Assembly (NCBI GenBank): GCA_011389995.1
Contig: JAABTG010000022.1
Coordinates: forward strand, 1-48,640
Direction: 5' to 3'
Length of the DNA: 48,640 nt
From: Thiotrichales bacterium
GTDB taxonomy: Bacteria; Pseudomonadota; Gammaproteobacteria; JAABTG01
Position numbers and translations under genes: made by a program. Under the pieces are notes generated by a model, which made no database searches, was not told the DNA's origin, and was given only the letters and a program-made list of their open reading frames with translations. Below, one piece after another: positions 22,175 through 30,436 of the stretch. The number at the start of each line of letters is the position of its first letter. Within the stretch, counting starts at the first letter, position 1.

Positions 22175-22200
22175 CCCGGCCCCGCCTGCGCAAGGCCGGG
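22175..22200. terminator. GC-rich hairpin downstream of the Rad50-like gene
   Basis: CCCGGCC (22175-22181) pairs with GGCCGGG (22194-22200) across a 12-nt loop in the gap between the Rad50-like gene and frdC. It may end the upstream transcript. The stem is short and there is no T-run. The rest of the 246-nt gap holds no gene I can support. Confidence 0.3.
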
Positions 22201-22227
22201 CCCCGATCCAGCATCCACATCCACTCA

Positions 22228-24888
22228 TCATCTCGGTGGTCCCCCGGCGGTAGCGCCCCAGCCGTAGAGGCGGAACTGTTCCGCTCCAAGGGACAGATAT
22301 TCGCGAGGTCGGCAGGTGAGGATCAACACCTGGTGCCGGCGGGCGGAGCGGGACAGCAGGGCCTTCATGGTCTCGAAGCGGCCCTCATCGGCGTACACCA
22401 GGGCGTCGTCGAGGATGACTGGGGGCGACTCGCCCTCCTGCGCCAGCAGATCGGCGAAGGCCAGTCGGGTAAGGATGGCCAGTTGTTCCCGGGCGCCGAT
22501 GCTGAGCTGCTCGAACCCCTCCTCGTGGCCGCGAGCCAGGCCCGCCATCTCCAGGGTCTCGCCGATGACCGGACGGGCGCCGGGGAAGACCGCGTCCAGA
22601 TAGGGCTGGAGCCGTCCCAACAAGGGCTGGAGATAGGCCTCCCGGGCGTTGCGCGCGGCCTCCTCCAGGGCCTCGGCCACTAGGCGTACCGCCGTCGCCT
22701 CACGCTCGAGGGCACGGTGGCGACGTTCGGCCTCGGCGGCCTTGCGCTCCAGTTCTACCACCTGCTCCGCCAGGCCCTGCTGGCCGAGGGCCCGCAGGGC
22801 CGCGCGCAGTTCGCCATGGCGGGTCTCCAGGTCCTGTAGCTGCTTCTCGGTGCGGGCCACGGCGCGCCCGGCATCCGCCACCGCCTGCTGCACCTCTTCC
22901 GGATCCAGGTTGGCCACGGCGGTCTCGGCCGCCTGCAGCGCGCTGTCGGCAGCATCACGGGCGGCGCGTTGTTCCGCCACCCGCCTTGCCAGCTCTCCAT
23001 CGCCCACCTCCTCTCTTTCCTCCACCAGGCGCTTGTCCACCCGTTCCGCCTGGGCCAGCCTTTCCCGCAGGCGGCCCTGGATCCGGGTCGATTCCTCCCG
23101 CGCCCCCTGCACCTTGTCCCGGCCCTCGCCGTGACGGCCCTCGGCCGCGCTAACCACTCTCTCCTGCTCTTCCAGGGCCTGACGCGCCGCGTGATGGGCA
23201 TCGCGCAGGACCTCGAGGCCACCCTCGTCCTCCCCTTCCGGCAGTCCCGCGAGGCCCGCCGCGATATCCGTCAGCCGCTCCTCCAGGGCATCCAGCCCCT
23301 GGGGGGCAAAGACCTCCACCAGGCTTTCCTGATAGGTCGCGGCGCCCTGCAATTCCCCTTTGCGGGCGAGCTGACGTTCAGCCTGGGCGAGCCCCGTCAC
23401 CCCCAGCCGTTCCAACAGCCCCGCGCGCCCCTCGCCGGCCTCCGCCAGGGCCTGTTGCAGGGCGGGCAGATCGGTGCCGCCGGCACGGATGCCGATACGC
23501 CCCACCCCCGCCAGCTCGAGTTCCGCCTGGCCGGTGACCCGATATCCGCTGTCCAGGGGTACCGCATCGCCCGTGATCTCTAAGGGTACCGCCACGGCCA
23601 CGGTCACCTCGGTGGCGGCCGCGGAGAGCCTGTCGGTGGCCCGGGCAAGGTTACCCTCCGCCCCCCGCAGGGCGGCCACGCCATCCGCCTCCACCGTCAG
23701 GCCGGCGGCCTCGCGGCGGGCCGCGGCGGCCGCCTCCCGGGCCGCCCGTGCCTTGTTCCGTTGATCCGTGAGGCGTCGCTGCTCGTCCTCCAGCTCGCGG
23801 CGCCGGATCAGGAGCCCGAGACGGCGCTCCTCACGGCGCGCCGCCTCCCGCCCGGCACGGGCCTGTTCCAGGGCGGCGGCGCTCTCTGCGAGGGCTCCCT
23901 CCTGGGTCTGGAGGGTCGCCTTCAGCGCCTCGTCGCGAACGGTCAGATCGGTCACGTCCTGCCGGGCCTCCCGGGCCGCCTGCGCCAGCTCCTGCCGGGT
24001 CGTCCAGTGTCGTTCCGCCTGCTGCAGATGCAGGGCCGCGGTTTCCCGTCGCGCCTTCGCCTCCCGTAGCGCCTCCTTGAGCCCTTTCAGTTCCGCGGCC
24101 CGGGCCGCGGCGGCGCTGTGGCGACTACGCATCTCCGCCAGCCGCTCCTCGCTGTGGAAGCGGGCCAGCTCCACGCCGACACGCTCCATCTGCTGGAGCA
24201 GGTCGTCGTAATCGGCCAGCCGCCGGCGCGCGGCGATCAGGGCCTCGCCGTGTTCCGTACTGGCCTCCGCGGCCTTCTTGAGTTCCTGGACGGGCCTGCC
24301 GCTGCGGCCCCAGTAGCGGTCCCGCCAGTCGCCGAAGAGTTGCAGCAGCTGCTGGCCTATGGCGCCGCCCAGCACCTGGCCGACGTCGTCCTCCAATGCC
24401 TCACCCAGGGCATGGCGCGCCCCCTCCGAGGGCTCCACCGGCGCGAAGGTGGTGCCTTGCGAGACCCACAACAGCCCCCACAGACCATGGTGGAGGGTGT
24501 CACTGGCGCCACGCCCGGGGCGCTCGAAGCCCAGCAGACCCTGGAGCGCATCCTCGGCCGCCTCGTCCTCCAGCACGCCGTCGGGCCCCTCAAGGCGGGC
24601 CGCGGCGCGGTGGCAGAAGCGCTTCTTGAGGCGATAATCGTGGCCAGCCAGATGAAAATCCACCTCGACCTCCGGCGCCACCTTTTGGCCCAGGGGCTGC
24701 ATGGCCGCGGCCCCCTGGCCGCTGAGGCCGTGACGATCGAAGAAGGCACTGCGCAGGGCCTGCAACAGGGTGGACTTGCCCTCCTCGTTGTCGCCGCCGA
24801 TGACCGCCATGCCCGGCGGCAGACCGGCGATCTCCACCGGCGCCACCAGCTTTCTGAACTTTTCCACCCGGATACGCTGGATATACAT
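22228..24888 (-). CDS. Rad50/SbcC-like (YhaN-type) AAA ATPase
   Basis: An 886-residue SMC-like ATPase. Walker A is GGDNEEGKST (31-40). The ABC signature LSIGAREQLAI begins at residue 795, and Walker B is VILDD (824-828), with Asp at the position usually held by catalytic Glu. Long charged helices, rich in Ala, Glu and Arg (about 230-400 and 520-760), form the coiled coil. In the middle (about 405-480) there is a beta-rich insert instead of a CxxC zinc hook; the whole protein has only two cysteines, both near the ends. It begins three bases after the phosphoesterase gene and is translationally coupled to it, forming a presumed DNA-end-processing complex. It is closer to YhaN-type proteins than to true SbcC. 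Confidence 0.85.
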   Translation of the reverse strand: MYIQRIRVEKFRKLVAPVEIAGLPPGMAVIGGDNEEGKSTLLQALRSAFFDRHGLSGQGAAAMQPLGQKVAPEVEVDFHLAGHDYRLKKRFCHRAAARLEGPDGVLEDEAAEDALQGLLGFERPGRGASDTLHHGLWGLLWVSQGTTFAPVEPSEGARHALGEALEDDVGQVLGGAIGQQLLQLFGDWRDRYWGRSGRPVQELKKAAEASTEHGEALIAARRRLADYDDLLQQMERVGVELARFHSEERLAEMRSRHSAAAARAAELKGLKEALREAKARRETAALHLQQAERHWTTRQELAQAAREARQDVTDLTVRDEALKATLQTQEGALAESAAALEQARAGREAARREERRLGLLIRRRELEDEQRRLTDQRNKARAAREAAAAARREAAGLTVEADGVAALRGAEGNLARATDRLSAAATEVTVAVAVPLEITGDAVPLDSGYRVTGQAELELAGVGRIGIRAGGTDLPALQQALAEAGEGRAGLLERLGVTGLAQAERQLARKGELQGAATYQESLVEVFAPQGLDALEERLTDIAAGLAGLPEGEDEGGLEVLRDAHHAARQALEEQERVVSAAEGRHGEGRDKVQGAREESTRIQGRLRERLAQAERVDKRLVEEREEVGDGELARRVAEQRAARDAADSALQAAETAVANLDPEEVQQAVADAGRAVARTEKQLQDLETRHGELRAALRALGQQGLAEQVVELERKAAEAERRHRALEREATAVRLVAEALEEAARNAREAYLQPLLGRLQPYLDAVFPGARPVIGETLEMAGLARGHEEGFEQLSIGAREQLAILTRLAFADLLAQEGESPPVILDDALVYADEGRFETMKALLSRSARRHQVLILTCRPREYLSLGAEQFRLYGWGATAGGPPR

Positions 24889-24891
24889 CCC

Positions 24892-26019
24892 TCAGTCCGT
24901 CCGGCGCCGGCGATATTCGGCGAACAGCATCTGCAGCGCATCCCCGGCCGCAGCCTCCCCCTCGTCGCGCCGCCGGCGCAGGATGGCCGCGGCATCGGCC
25001 ACGAATCCGCTGTCCTCCATGGCCGCCAGATCCGCCTCGGTGGCCGCCGTGGCGAGGCCGCTGTCGTCCACGTCGAGGAAATGACAGCGGGCCCGCCACG
25101 CCTCAAGGACGCCGTCGACGGCCACCCGCTGCGCCAGGCCCGTCACCCCCGTCAGTGTCAGGGCCACCACGTGGCGGTCGAAGGGCTCACCCAGGGCCTT
25201 GAGCCTGTCCTCCAGCACCGCCACGTCGGCAGCCTCCGCCAGGCGATGCTCCAGGGTGTGCCAGTGGAAGCGGGTGGTGGAAACCGTCTCCACCCGCGGC
25301 TCCGCCCCCGGCCCATCCAGTTCCACCACCAGGGCATTACCGGGGGCGCGGCTGCGGAAACGATCCGTCTCCGGGGTGCCGGCATACCAGGTGCGCCCGT
25401 CCACCCGCAGGGTGCCGTGCCAATCCCCCAGGGCCAGATAATCCAGCCCCGCCGTTGCGGCACGGGTACGCTCGACGGGGTTGTGGCGTTCGGCCTCCGC
25501 GGGCAGGAAGTCGGTGATACTGCCATGGGCCAGGCCCACCCGGAAGACCCCCGGCGGGGTCTCTGCCGCGGCGAACCATGCCGTGAGGTCCGCCGGCTCG
25601 TGGCGGCGCTGAAGGGGGGCCGGCAGGATGGCCAGGTCGGTGCCGGGCAGCCGGAGAATGTCCGGCGTCAACGCGGCATGGACATTGTCCGGGCGGGCGC
25701 CAAGGGCCTCCAGCCGGGTCCACACGCTTTCCGCCAGGGCCGCATCGTGGTTGCCGGGCAGCATCACCCAGGGACCGGCGAAGCGCCTCAGCTTCTCCAT
25801 GACCCGGCGCAGGGTCTCGTCCGACACCGTCTGGGCATCGAACACGTCCCCGGCCACCAGCACCGCATCCACACCCTGCTGGTTGGCCACGTCCGCCAGC
25901 CGGCCGACGGTCTCCAGGCGCTGGTTGCGCAGGGCTGCCCCCTTGTCCCCGGGCACGGTGCCGAAGCCCTTGCCGATCTGCCAATCGGCGGTATGGAGGA
26001 ATCTCACGGCCATGGGCAT
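24892..26019 (-). CDS. Mre11/SbcD-like metallophosphoesterase (YhaO-type DNA repair nuclease)
   Basis: A 375-residue nuclease-like protein of COG0420. Phosphoesterase motifs are HTADWQIGKGF (9-19), VAGDVFD (55-61), PGNHD (88-92), LAHGSI and GDWHG. In motif I a glutamine (Gln14) stands where Mre11/SbcD has the metal-binding histidine of DxH. I recall this variant from related proteins, so it may define a subfamily. The C-terminal 120 residues probably contact the ATPase. The start is ATG at 26019, with another in-frame ATG at 26013; neither has a clear Shine-Dalgarno sequence. It is the first gene of the two-gene unit with the Rad50-like ATPase. Expected role: DNA end or hairpin processing in repair. 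Confidence 0.85.
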   Translation of the reverse strand: MPMAVRFLHTADWQIGKGFGTVPGDKGAALRNQRLETVGRLADVANQQGVDAVLVAGDVFDAQTVSDETLRRVMEKLRRFAGPWVMLPGNHDAALAESVWTRLEALGARPDNVHAALTPDILRLPGTDLAILPAPLQRRHEPADLTAWFAAAETPPGVFRVGLAHGSITDFLPAEAERHNPVERTRAATAGLDYLALGDWHGTLRVDGRTWYAGTPETDRFRSRAPGNALVVELDGPGAEPRVETVSTTRFHWHTLEHRLAEAADVAVLEDRLKALGEPFDRHVVALTLTGVTGLAQRVAVDGVLEAWRARCHFLDVDDSGLATAATEADLAAMEDSGFVADAAAILRRRRDEGEAAAGDALQMLFAEYRRRRTD

Positions 26020-26193
26020 TCACGGCGGCCCACCGTTACGGGCACCGCGGTGTATCCCCGGACTCGCCGGCAGGGTGGCATGACCTCGCGCATCGACCCA
26101 TGGTCTCAGGAAACGGCCTGTTGGAGAATCCCCGGGCCGTTCAGGGTGCCCCGCGGCGACGCACATCCCCCATGGAGGGCGCGGCGGTATTCC

Positions 26194-26649
26194 CTACGGC
26201 TGCTCACCCCGCACCCGGCGCACGTACTCCGGGGTCGGACCCTCCGGCGGGGACCGCAGCAGACGGTGCAGACCATGGACGGAAACCACGCCCGCGAGTT
26301 CGCCCGGTTCTTTGACGATGAGGGCCGCGGCGACGTCCCGGGCATGCATGGCATCGAGGGCTTCGGCGGCGCCCGTCTCGGATGAGAAACGCAGGGGCTC
26401 GGCATCCATGATGCTTCGTACCGGAGTAGTCGCCGGATCGCTGGTGCTGCCACAGCCCCCCACCACCAGGTCCCGCAGACTGAGGGCGCCCACGAGACGG
26501 TCGCCCTCCATGACGGGCAGCAGGTCGGCCGCGCTATCGGCGAACAGGGCCGCCGCCTGCGCCAGGGTGTTGGCCGGCTCCACCACCGGCACCGCCATCT
26601 CCATCCCATTGACCGCCAGCACCGGCTGCTCGGACGACCAGTCAGTCAC
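26194..26649 (-). CDS. Two-CBS-domain protein
   Basis: A 151-residue cytoplasmic protein made of two CBS motifs: about residues 15-65 (EMAVPVVEPANTLAQAAALFADSAADLLPVMEGDRLVGALSLRDLV) and about 78-135 (SIMDAEPLRFSSETGAAEALDAMHARDVAAALIVKEPGELAGVVSVHGLHRLL). Such pairs usually bind adenine nucleotides or S-adenosylmethionine and regulate a partner. No catalytic domain is attached. It is divergent from the glycine-rich membrane protein gene across a 227-nt gap, and its target is not evident. Confidence 0.82.
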   Translation of the reverse strand: MTDWSSEQPVLAVNGMEMAVPVVEPANTLAQAAALFADSAADLLPVMEGDRLVGALSLRDLVVGGCGSTSDPATTPVRSIMDAEPLRFSSETGAAEALDAMHARDVAAALIVKEPGELAGVVSVHGLHRLLRSPPEGPTPEYVRRVRGEQP

Positions 26650-26876
26650 TGGCCAATGCCCCCGGCGCCGCCCATGGGACGCCGCCGACGGCGAGCCGCC
26701 GGGGAGCCGTATCGGGTCCTGCCATCGTCATCTTCATCATGCCTCTCTCTACGCTTTTGGCGCCTGTTCCATTGTCTGCGTCGATCCCTGCTCCGGTTAA
26801 GCAAGGGGGATGCCAGATCCGTGCGGCACACCCCTTGCAAGACAGGGGCAGACACCCCGAGGGAGGGACCCGTGCC

Positions 26877-27482
26877 ATGAGCGAAAACGACGACATCCAG
26901 GCCAAACGCCGCATCCTGTTGGCGTTCTACCACGACCATGACAGGGCGGAATCCGCCCTCCGGCGCCTCATGGATGCCGACTTCGCCCCCGATCGCATCT
27001 CCCTCCTCGGCAAGGCCAGTTCGTCCGGAGACGACCCCCTGGGCGTCTACTATTCCTCGGCCGGCGAGCGCATGAAGGCGTGGGGTGGCATGGGCGCCTT
27101 CTGGGGTGGCCTGTGGGGACTCCTCAGCGGGGCTGCAGGCTTTTTCCTGGTGCCCGGAGTGGGCGCCGTCGCCGCCGCCGGGCCCGTGGTGAATGCCGTC
27201 ACGGGGGCCGCCGCCGGTGCCGGCGTTGCAGGCGGTGCCATGGTCGGCGGAGCGGCCCTCAGCCAGCTCGGCGTCGCCATCCACGGCATGGGTGTGCCCG
27301 AGGACACCCTGGAAGAGGTGCGGCGACGGCTCGACCAGGGGCAGACCCTGTTGATGCTGATCACCGGCGCGGAGGAGGCGAGCCACTGGCACGGGTTCGT
27401 GGAGGACACCGATGCCGACGCTTTATGGGAGTTTCCCTACACCGGGTATACGGATGCGGCCCGCCAGGCCGTCAGCGGGTGA
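26877..27482 (+). CDS. Glycine-zipper membrane protein, general-stress/DUF1269-like
   Basis: A 201-residue protein beginning MSENDDIQAKRRILLAFYHDHDRAESALRRLMDADFAPDRISLLGK, a ferredoxin-like start seen in general stress and DUF1269-type proteins. A glycine- and alanine-rich hydrophobic stretch follows (about 67-135, GGLWGLLSGAAGFFLVPGVG and GAAAGAGVAGGAMVGGAA), probably membrane-inserted or a glycine zipper. The C-terminus again looks soluble (EDTLEEVRRRLDQGQTLLMLITGAEEA). GGGAGGGA lies about ten bases before the ATG. The frame extends upstream, but this is the first good start. Function unknown. It opens a rightward run of small genes with the CBS protein at 27780. Confidence 0.7.
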   Translation: MSENDDIQAKRRILLAFYHDHDRAESALRRLMDADFAPDRISLLGKASSSGDDPLGVYYSSAGERMKAWGGMGAFWGGLWGLLSGAAGFFLVPGVGAVAAAGPVVNAVTGAAAGAGVAGGAMVGGAALSQLGVAIHGMGVPEDTLEEVRRRLDQGQTLLMLITGAEEASHWHGFVEDTDADALWEFPYTGYTDAARQAVSG

Positions 27483-27779
27483 TGCCACCATGCCAGGCCC
27501 CGGCACCAGCGTGGACAGGGGCATATGCCCCGATGCCGCGGCAAATCCCCCGCCCCAACCCCCTGCGGGTCCGCTGCCGACGCCGTGGGGGCCGGCGTCA
27601 GGTCCGGGACCTCCCTTCGCCACGGCCGCCGGGTGGCCCCGGGCCTGACGGATTCTCCGGGCGCCGGTGGTTCCCGCACCCTCCTTCCGGCCTGGCACCA
27701 ATCATGCTTCGCAGACTGGACATCACGGGCGGGTCTCTGGGGAGTCCACGCCACCCATCGACAGAAGAGGACGACAGCC
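27483..27779. other. 297-nt intergenic region, no gene seen
   Basis: GC-rich spacer between the glycine-zipper gene and the second CBS gene. The forward frame runs through it, but composition and the strong start at 27780 argue against coding. I see no RNA gene, repeat or convincing promoter. Confidence 0.5.
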
Positions 27780-28199
27780 ATGCAACTGAAAGACATCATG
27801 ACCCGCGACTTCGAGTCCATCGGAGCCGAAGAACCGGTGCGCAAGGCAGCCCAGATGATGCGGGACCTGGATGTGGGCATCCTGCCGGTGCGCAATGAAG
27901 ACGCCGTGGTGGGCGCGGTGACGGACCGCGACATCACCGTGCGGGGCATCGCAAACGGCATCGACGCGGACACCGCGCCGGTCAGTGGCGTGATGACCGA
28001 GGGCGTGCTGTTCGGTTTCGAATCCGACGAAGTCGATGCCGCCGCCCACAAGATGGAGAGTGCCCAGGTGCGCCGCCTGTTCGTCCTCGACGAGGCCGAC
28101 CGGTGCGTGGGGGTGGTCTCCACGGGTGATCTCGCCCGCAACGCCGACCCCTCCCTCACCGGTGAAGTGGTCGAAGAGATCGCCAAGCCGACCCATTGA
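27780..28199 (+). CDS. Two-CBS-domain protein, CBS-pair signalling type
   Basis: A 139-residue protein consisting of two CBS motifs: MQLKDIMTRDFESIGAEEPVRKAAQMMRDLDVGILPVRNEDAVVGAVTDRDITVRGIA and a second one from VSGVMTEGVLFGF to GVVSTGDLARNA. The MxxDVGxLPV and VTDRDI patterns are typical of stand-alone CBS-pair proteins that sense adenylates. The frame is open from 27525, but ATG at 27780 starts the fold exactly. It differs from the CBS protein at 26194-26649, so the two are not a recent duplication. Partner unknown; it sits among small stress-type genes. Confidence 0.85.
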   Translation: MQLKDIMTRDFESIGAEEPVRKAAQMMRDLDVGILPVRNEDAVVGAVTDRDITVRGIANGIDADTAPVSGVMTEGVLFGFESDEVDAAAHKMESAQVRRLFVLDEADRCVGVVSTGDLARNADPSLTGEVVEEIAKPTH

Positions 28200-28265
28200 G
28201 GTCCTGTATGCGGCGACGAGGCCGTTGCCGCGCCATACCCTGACAACCCGACGAAAGGGATGAAC

Positions 28266-28544
28266 ATGAAGGCAACAGCAGAGCTACAGGTGATACCCGT
28301 GGGCAGCGGGGTTTCGGTACGGGAGGAGATAGAGCAGGTGGTGAAGGTACTGCGGGAACACGCCCTGAAGGTGGAACCCCACGCCTCCGGCACCAACCTC
28401 GAAGGGGAGCTCGACGCCGTGCTCACGGCTACGGCGGCGGTGCATGAGAGTCTGCATGACGGAGGCGCCGTGCGCCTGATCAGCATCCTCAAGCTGGACA
28501 CCCGTGGGGACAAGTCGCCATCCCTGAAGGACAAGGAGTTGTAA
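28266..28544 (+). CDS. MTH1187/YkoF-type thiamine-binding family protein
   Basis: A 92-residue protein of the MTH1187 family (UPF0045): MKATAELQVIPVGSGVSVREEIEQVVKVLREHALKVEPHASGTNLEGELDAVLTATAAVHESLHDGGAVRLISILKLDTRGDK. Members have a ferredoxin-like fold, form tetramers and bind thiamine-like ligands. Two in-frame ATGs compete (28260 and 28266). AAAGGG abuts the first and is six bases from the second, so I prefer 28266. It lies 66 nt after the CBS gene and may be in its transcript. The physiological role is not established. Confidence 0.85.
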   Translation: MKATAELQVIPVGSGVSVREEIEQVVKVLREHALKVEPHASGTNLEGELDAVLTATAAVHESLHDGGAVRLISILKLDTRGDKSPSLKDKEL

Positions 28545-28561
28545 GCTAACGCCGGTTACCG

Positions 28562-28594
28562 TCCACTTCGGGCCCACTTCGGGCCCACTTCGGG
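28562..28594. repeat. Three tandem 11-nt units forming overlapping hairpins
   Basis: The unit CCCACTTCGGG is repeated three times without gaps (the first copy starts with T). Successive units can pair as GGGCCC-ACTTC-GGGCCC. It lies between the convergent thiamine-binding gene and the membrane-protein gene, so it probably acts as a bidirectional terminator. Confidence 0.6.
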
Positions 28595-28630
28595 GCCATC
28601 GCGACGAGCGCGGCGATGCCGCCCGGCTGC

Positions 28631-29173
28631 TCAGTCGCCGCGTTGTCCGGTGCGTTCCTCCAGGGTCTGGAGGACACCGGCGACGAACTTCTCCGAATAG
28701 CCGGAAATGAAGCACCACACCAGCAACTTGCCGAAATCCTGCACCGATTCCGGCCGCAGCCTGAGGATGACAGGCACCGAGAGCTCCCCTCCTTCCACCG
28801 CGGGCGCGGTAAAATTGGGAAACAGATTGCTGGTGAACAAACCATTCCCGCCCTCGCCGGTGAGAATGCCGGACATGAAAAACAGGTAGGCGATCCCCGC
28901 CATCAGCCCGCCGTAGAGCATCGGCATGAGGGACGACACCCAGGAGTCGGCGAACTCGTCGATGACGGCCTGGCTCTCCCTCCGCAGGCGCCGTAGCAGG
29001 GAGATGCTGCCGCCCAGGGCACCGGTCAGGAAGGCGAAGGGAAAGGAGCCGAGGTGCTGGGTAAACACCACGCCCACGAGCACCAGGGCACCGACCGCGG
29101 CCAGCAGGCCGAGCTGGGCCACGAACAGACGCCGGATGACCTTCTGGGTGCGTGGATTGCGCGTATCGCTCAT
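28631..29173 (-). CDS. Unknown membrane protein, three to four helices
   Basis: A 180-residue protein I do not recognise. An N-terminal basic stretch (RNPRTQKVIRRL) precedes two hydrophobic segments (about 15-37, VAQLGLLAAVGALVLVGVVF, and 40-58, FPFAFLTGALGGSISLL). A third follows at about 80-105 (LMPMLYGGLMAGIAYLFFMSGIL). The soluble C-terminus contains VILRLRPESVQDFGKLLVWCFISGYSEKFVAGVLQTLEERT, where SGYSEKFV is also seen in membrane proteins of uncharacterised operons. The start MSDTRN at 29173 is chosen because the longer frame to 29278 begins with non-protein-like sequence; its ribosome site is weak. Confidence 0.6.
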   Translation of the reverse strand: MSDTRNPRTQKVIRRLFVAQLGLLAAVGALVLVGVVFTQHLGSFPFAFLTGALGGSISLLRRLRRESQAVIDEFADSWVSSLMPMLYGGLMAGIAYLFFMSGILTGEGGNGLFTSNLFPNFTAPAVEGGELSVPVILRLRPESVQDFGKLLVWCFISGYSEKFVAGVLQTLEERTGQRGD

Positions 29174-29373
29174 GGGTCGCAAACGAAGCCGGAGGCGAAC
29201 GGTGACCCGGCTGATTCTGCCATAATTCCCCACCGGGCACAGAGGCCGCCGCCACGCGAGGGTCCCCGGGGGATTCAAGGCGGCGTCTAAACCGGTCCGG
29301 GATGCCAGGGGCCGCCAAGGTGCCGCCCGCCGTGACCGCCATGGATGGCCTCAGACCCCGGGAACCCGGCATC

Positions 29374-29422
29374 CCATGGTCCGGTCGCGACACCTTTTCC
29401 CCGCCCGACCCATAGTCCGGTC
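29374..29422. promoter_or_regulatory. 13-nt direct repeat upstream of the transglutaminase gene
   Basis: CCATGGTCCGGTC (29374-29386) recurs as CCATAGTCCGGTC (29410-29422), 36 nt apart with one mismatch. It ends about 24 nt before the start codon at 29446. A longer inverted repeat, GGGATGCC (29299-29306) with GGCATCCC (29368-29375), lies just upstream. The arrangement suggests operator sites, but no regulator is known. TAAGGAG (about 29431-29437) is the ribosome site for the gene. Confidence 0.4.
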
Positions 29423-29445
29423 ATTGACCCCTAAGGAGTTGTTAG

Positions 29446-30255
29446 ATGTGGCTACACGTGTCCTGCTCGCTGGAATTCGAATTACCGGAAGCCACCCCCT
29501 TCATATTCATGCTGCGTCCGCGCAGTGGCTCGCAACAGTGGGTGGCGCGCGAGCAGTATATCTTCCTCCCGAGCGTCACCGCGGCGGAGTTCACGGATGG
29601 CTTCGGCAATCTGTGCCAGCGCCTGGTGGCACCGGCGGGCACCTTCGACGTCCACACGGCCGCGGATATCCATGCCGAGGACAGCTGTGACGAGGCGCCC
29701 GGGGCCGCCTTCGTGCCCGTCGAGCAGCTCCCCGAGGACACCCTGCCCTTTCTGCTCCCCAGCCGCTATTGCGAGTCGGACCGTTTCACGGACATGGCGT
29801 GGTCCCTCGCCGCCGGGTATGCCCCTGGCTATGACCAGTGCAGTGCCATCGTCGACTACATCCAACGCACCATGGCCTACACGCCGGGCACCGGTCTGTA
29901 CAATCTGAGTGCGTGCGAGATCAACGGCGCATCGACGGCGGTGTGTCGCGACATGGCCCACCTCGGCATCGCCCTGTGTCGCGCCCTGTCCATACCGGCC
30001 CGCATGGTGGTGGGTTACCTCGAAGGGCTCGAGCCCATGGATCTCCATGCCTGGTTCGAAGCCTACGTGGGGGGGCGCTGGTTCACATTCGACCCCACCA
30101 GGGAACACCTCGAGGGAGGGCGCATCGCCATCGCCTACGGCCGGGATGCGGCGGACGTCGCCGTCTATACGCAATTCGGGGCCCCCGTGGCCCTGGTGGC
30201 GATGCATGTAAACCTCGAGCACCGGCCGGCGCCCTCCGTCGTTCCCTCGCCATGA
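29446..30255 (+). CDS. Transglutaminase-like domain protein
   Basis: A 269-residue protein with an N-terminal beta-rich transglutaminase-N-like region (about 1-105) and a papain-like core. The catalytic triad is visible: Cys167 ([29 protein letters not shown]), His201 ([15 protein letters not shown]) and Asp216 (FTFDPTRE). No signal peptide is seen, so it is probably cytoplasmic. In bacteria this fold often acts as a protease or amidase rather than a cross-linker, and the substrate is unknown. TAAGGAG lies eight bases before the ATG. Direct repeats upstream suggest it is individually regulated. Confidence 0.9.
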   Translation: MWLHVSCSLEFELPEATPFIFMLRPRSGSQQWVAREQYIFLPSVTAAEFTDGFGNLCQRLVAPAGTFDVHTAADIHAEDSCDEAPGAAFVPVEQLPEDTLPFLLPSRYCESDRFTDMAWSLAAGYAPGYDQCSAIVDYIQRTMAYTPGTGLYNLSACEINGASTAVCRDMAHLGIALCRALSIPARMVVGYLEGLEPMDLHAWFEAYVGGRWFTFDPTREHLEGGRIAIAYGRDAADVAVYTQFGAPVALVAMHVNLEHRPAPSVVPSP

Positions 30256-30436
30256 GGGATGGGCACCGGGGGGCGATGAGGGATGGCCCCGGCGGCGCTC
30301 CGCGCGGTGCCTGCCGTTGCCGCAGATGAACCCGCCTTCCCGAACCGCAGCCCTCAAGGCCGTGTCTGCCTGTGGCCCATGGTGTCTGAACGGGTTATGT
30401 TAGGGTTTTTAACCATCCCGCCATCCCCACCACACC

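Noticed and set aside
22016..22227. Short plus-strand frame upstream of frdC as a leader peptide or small gene
   Set aside because: It runs into the shadow of the Rad50-like gene, lacks a ribosome site and has Pro/Arg-rich shadow composition.
27525..27779. N-terminal extension of the second CBS protein from 27525
   Set aside because: The extension is Pro/Gly/Arg-rich and unlike any domain, while ATG 27780 begins exactly at the CBS fold.
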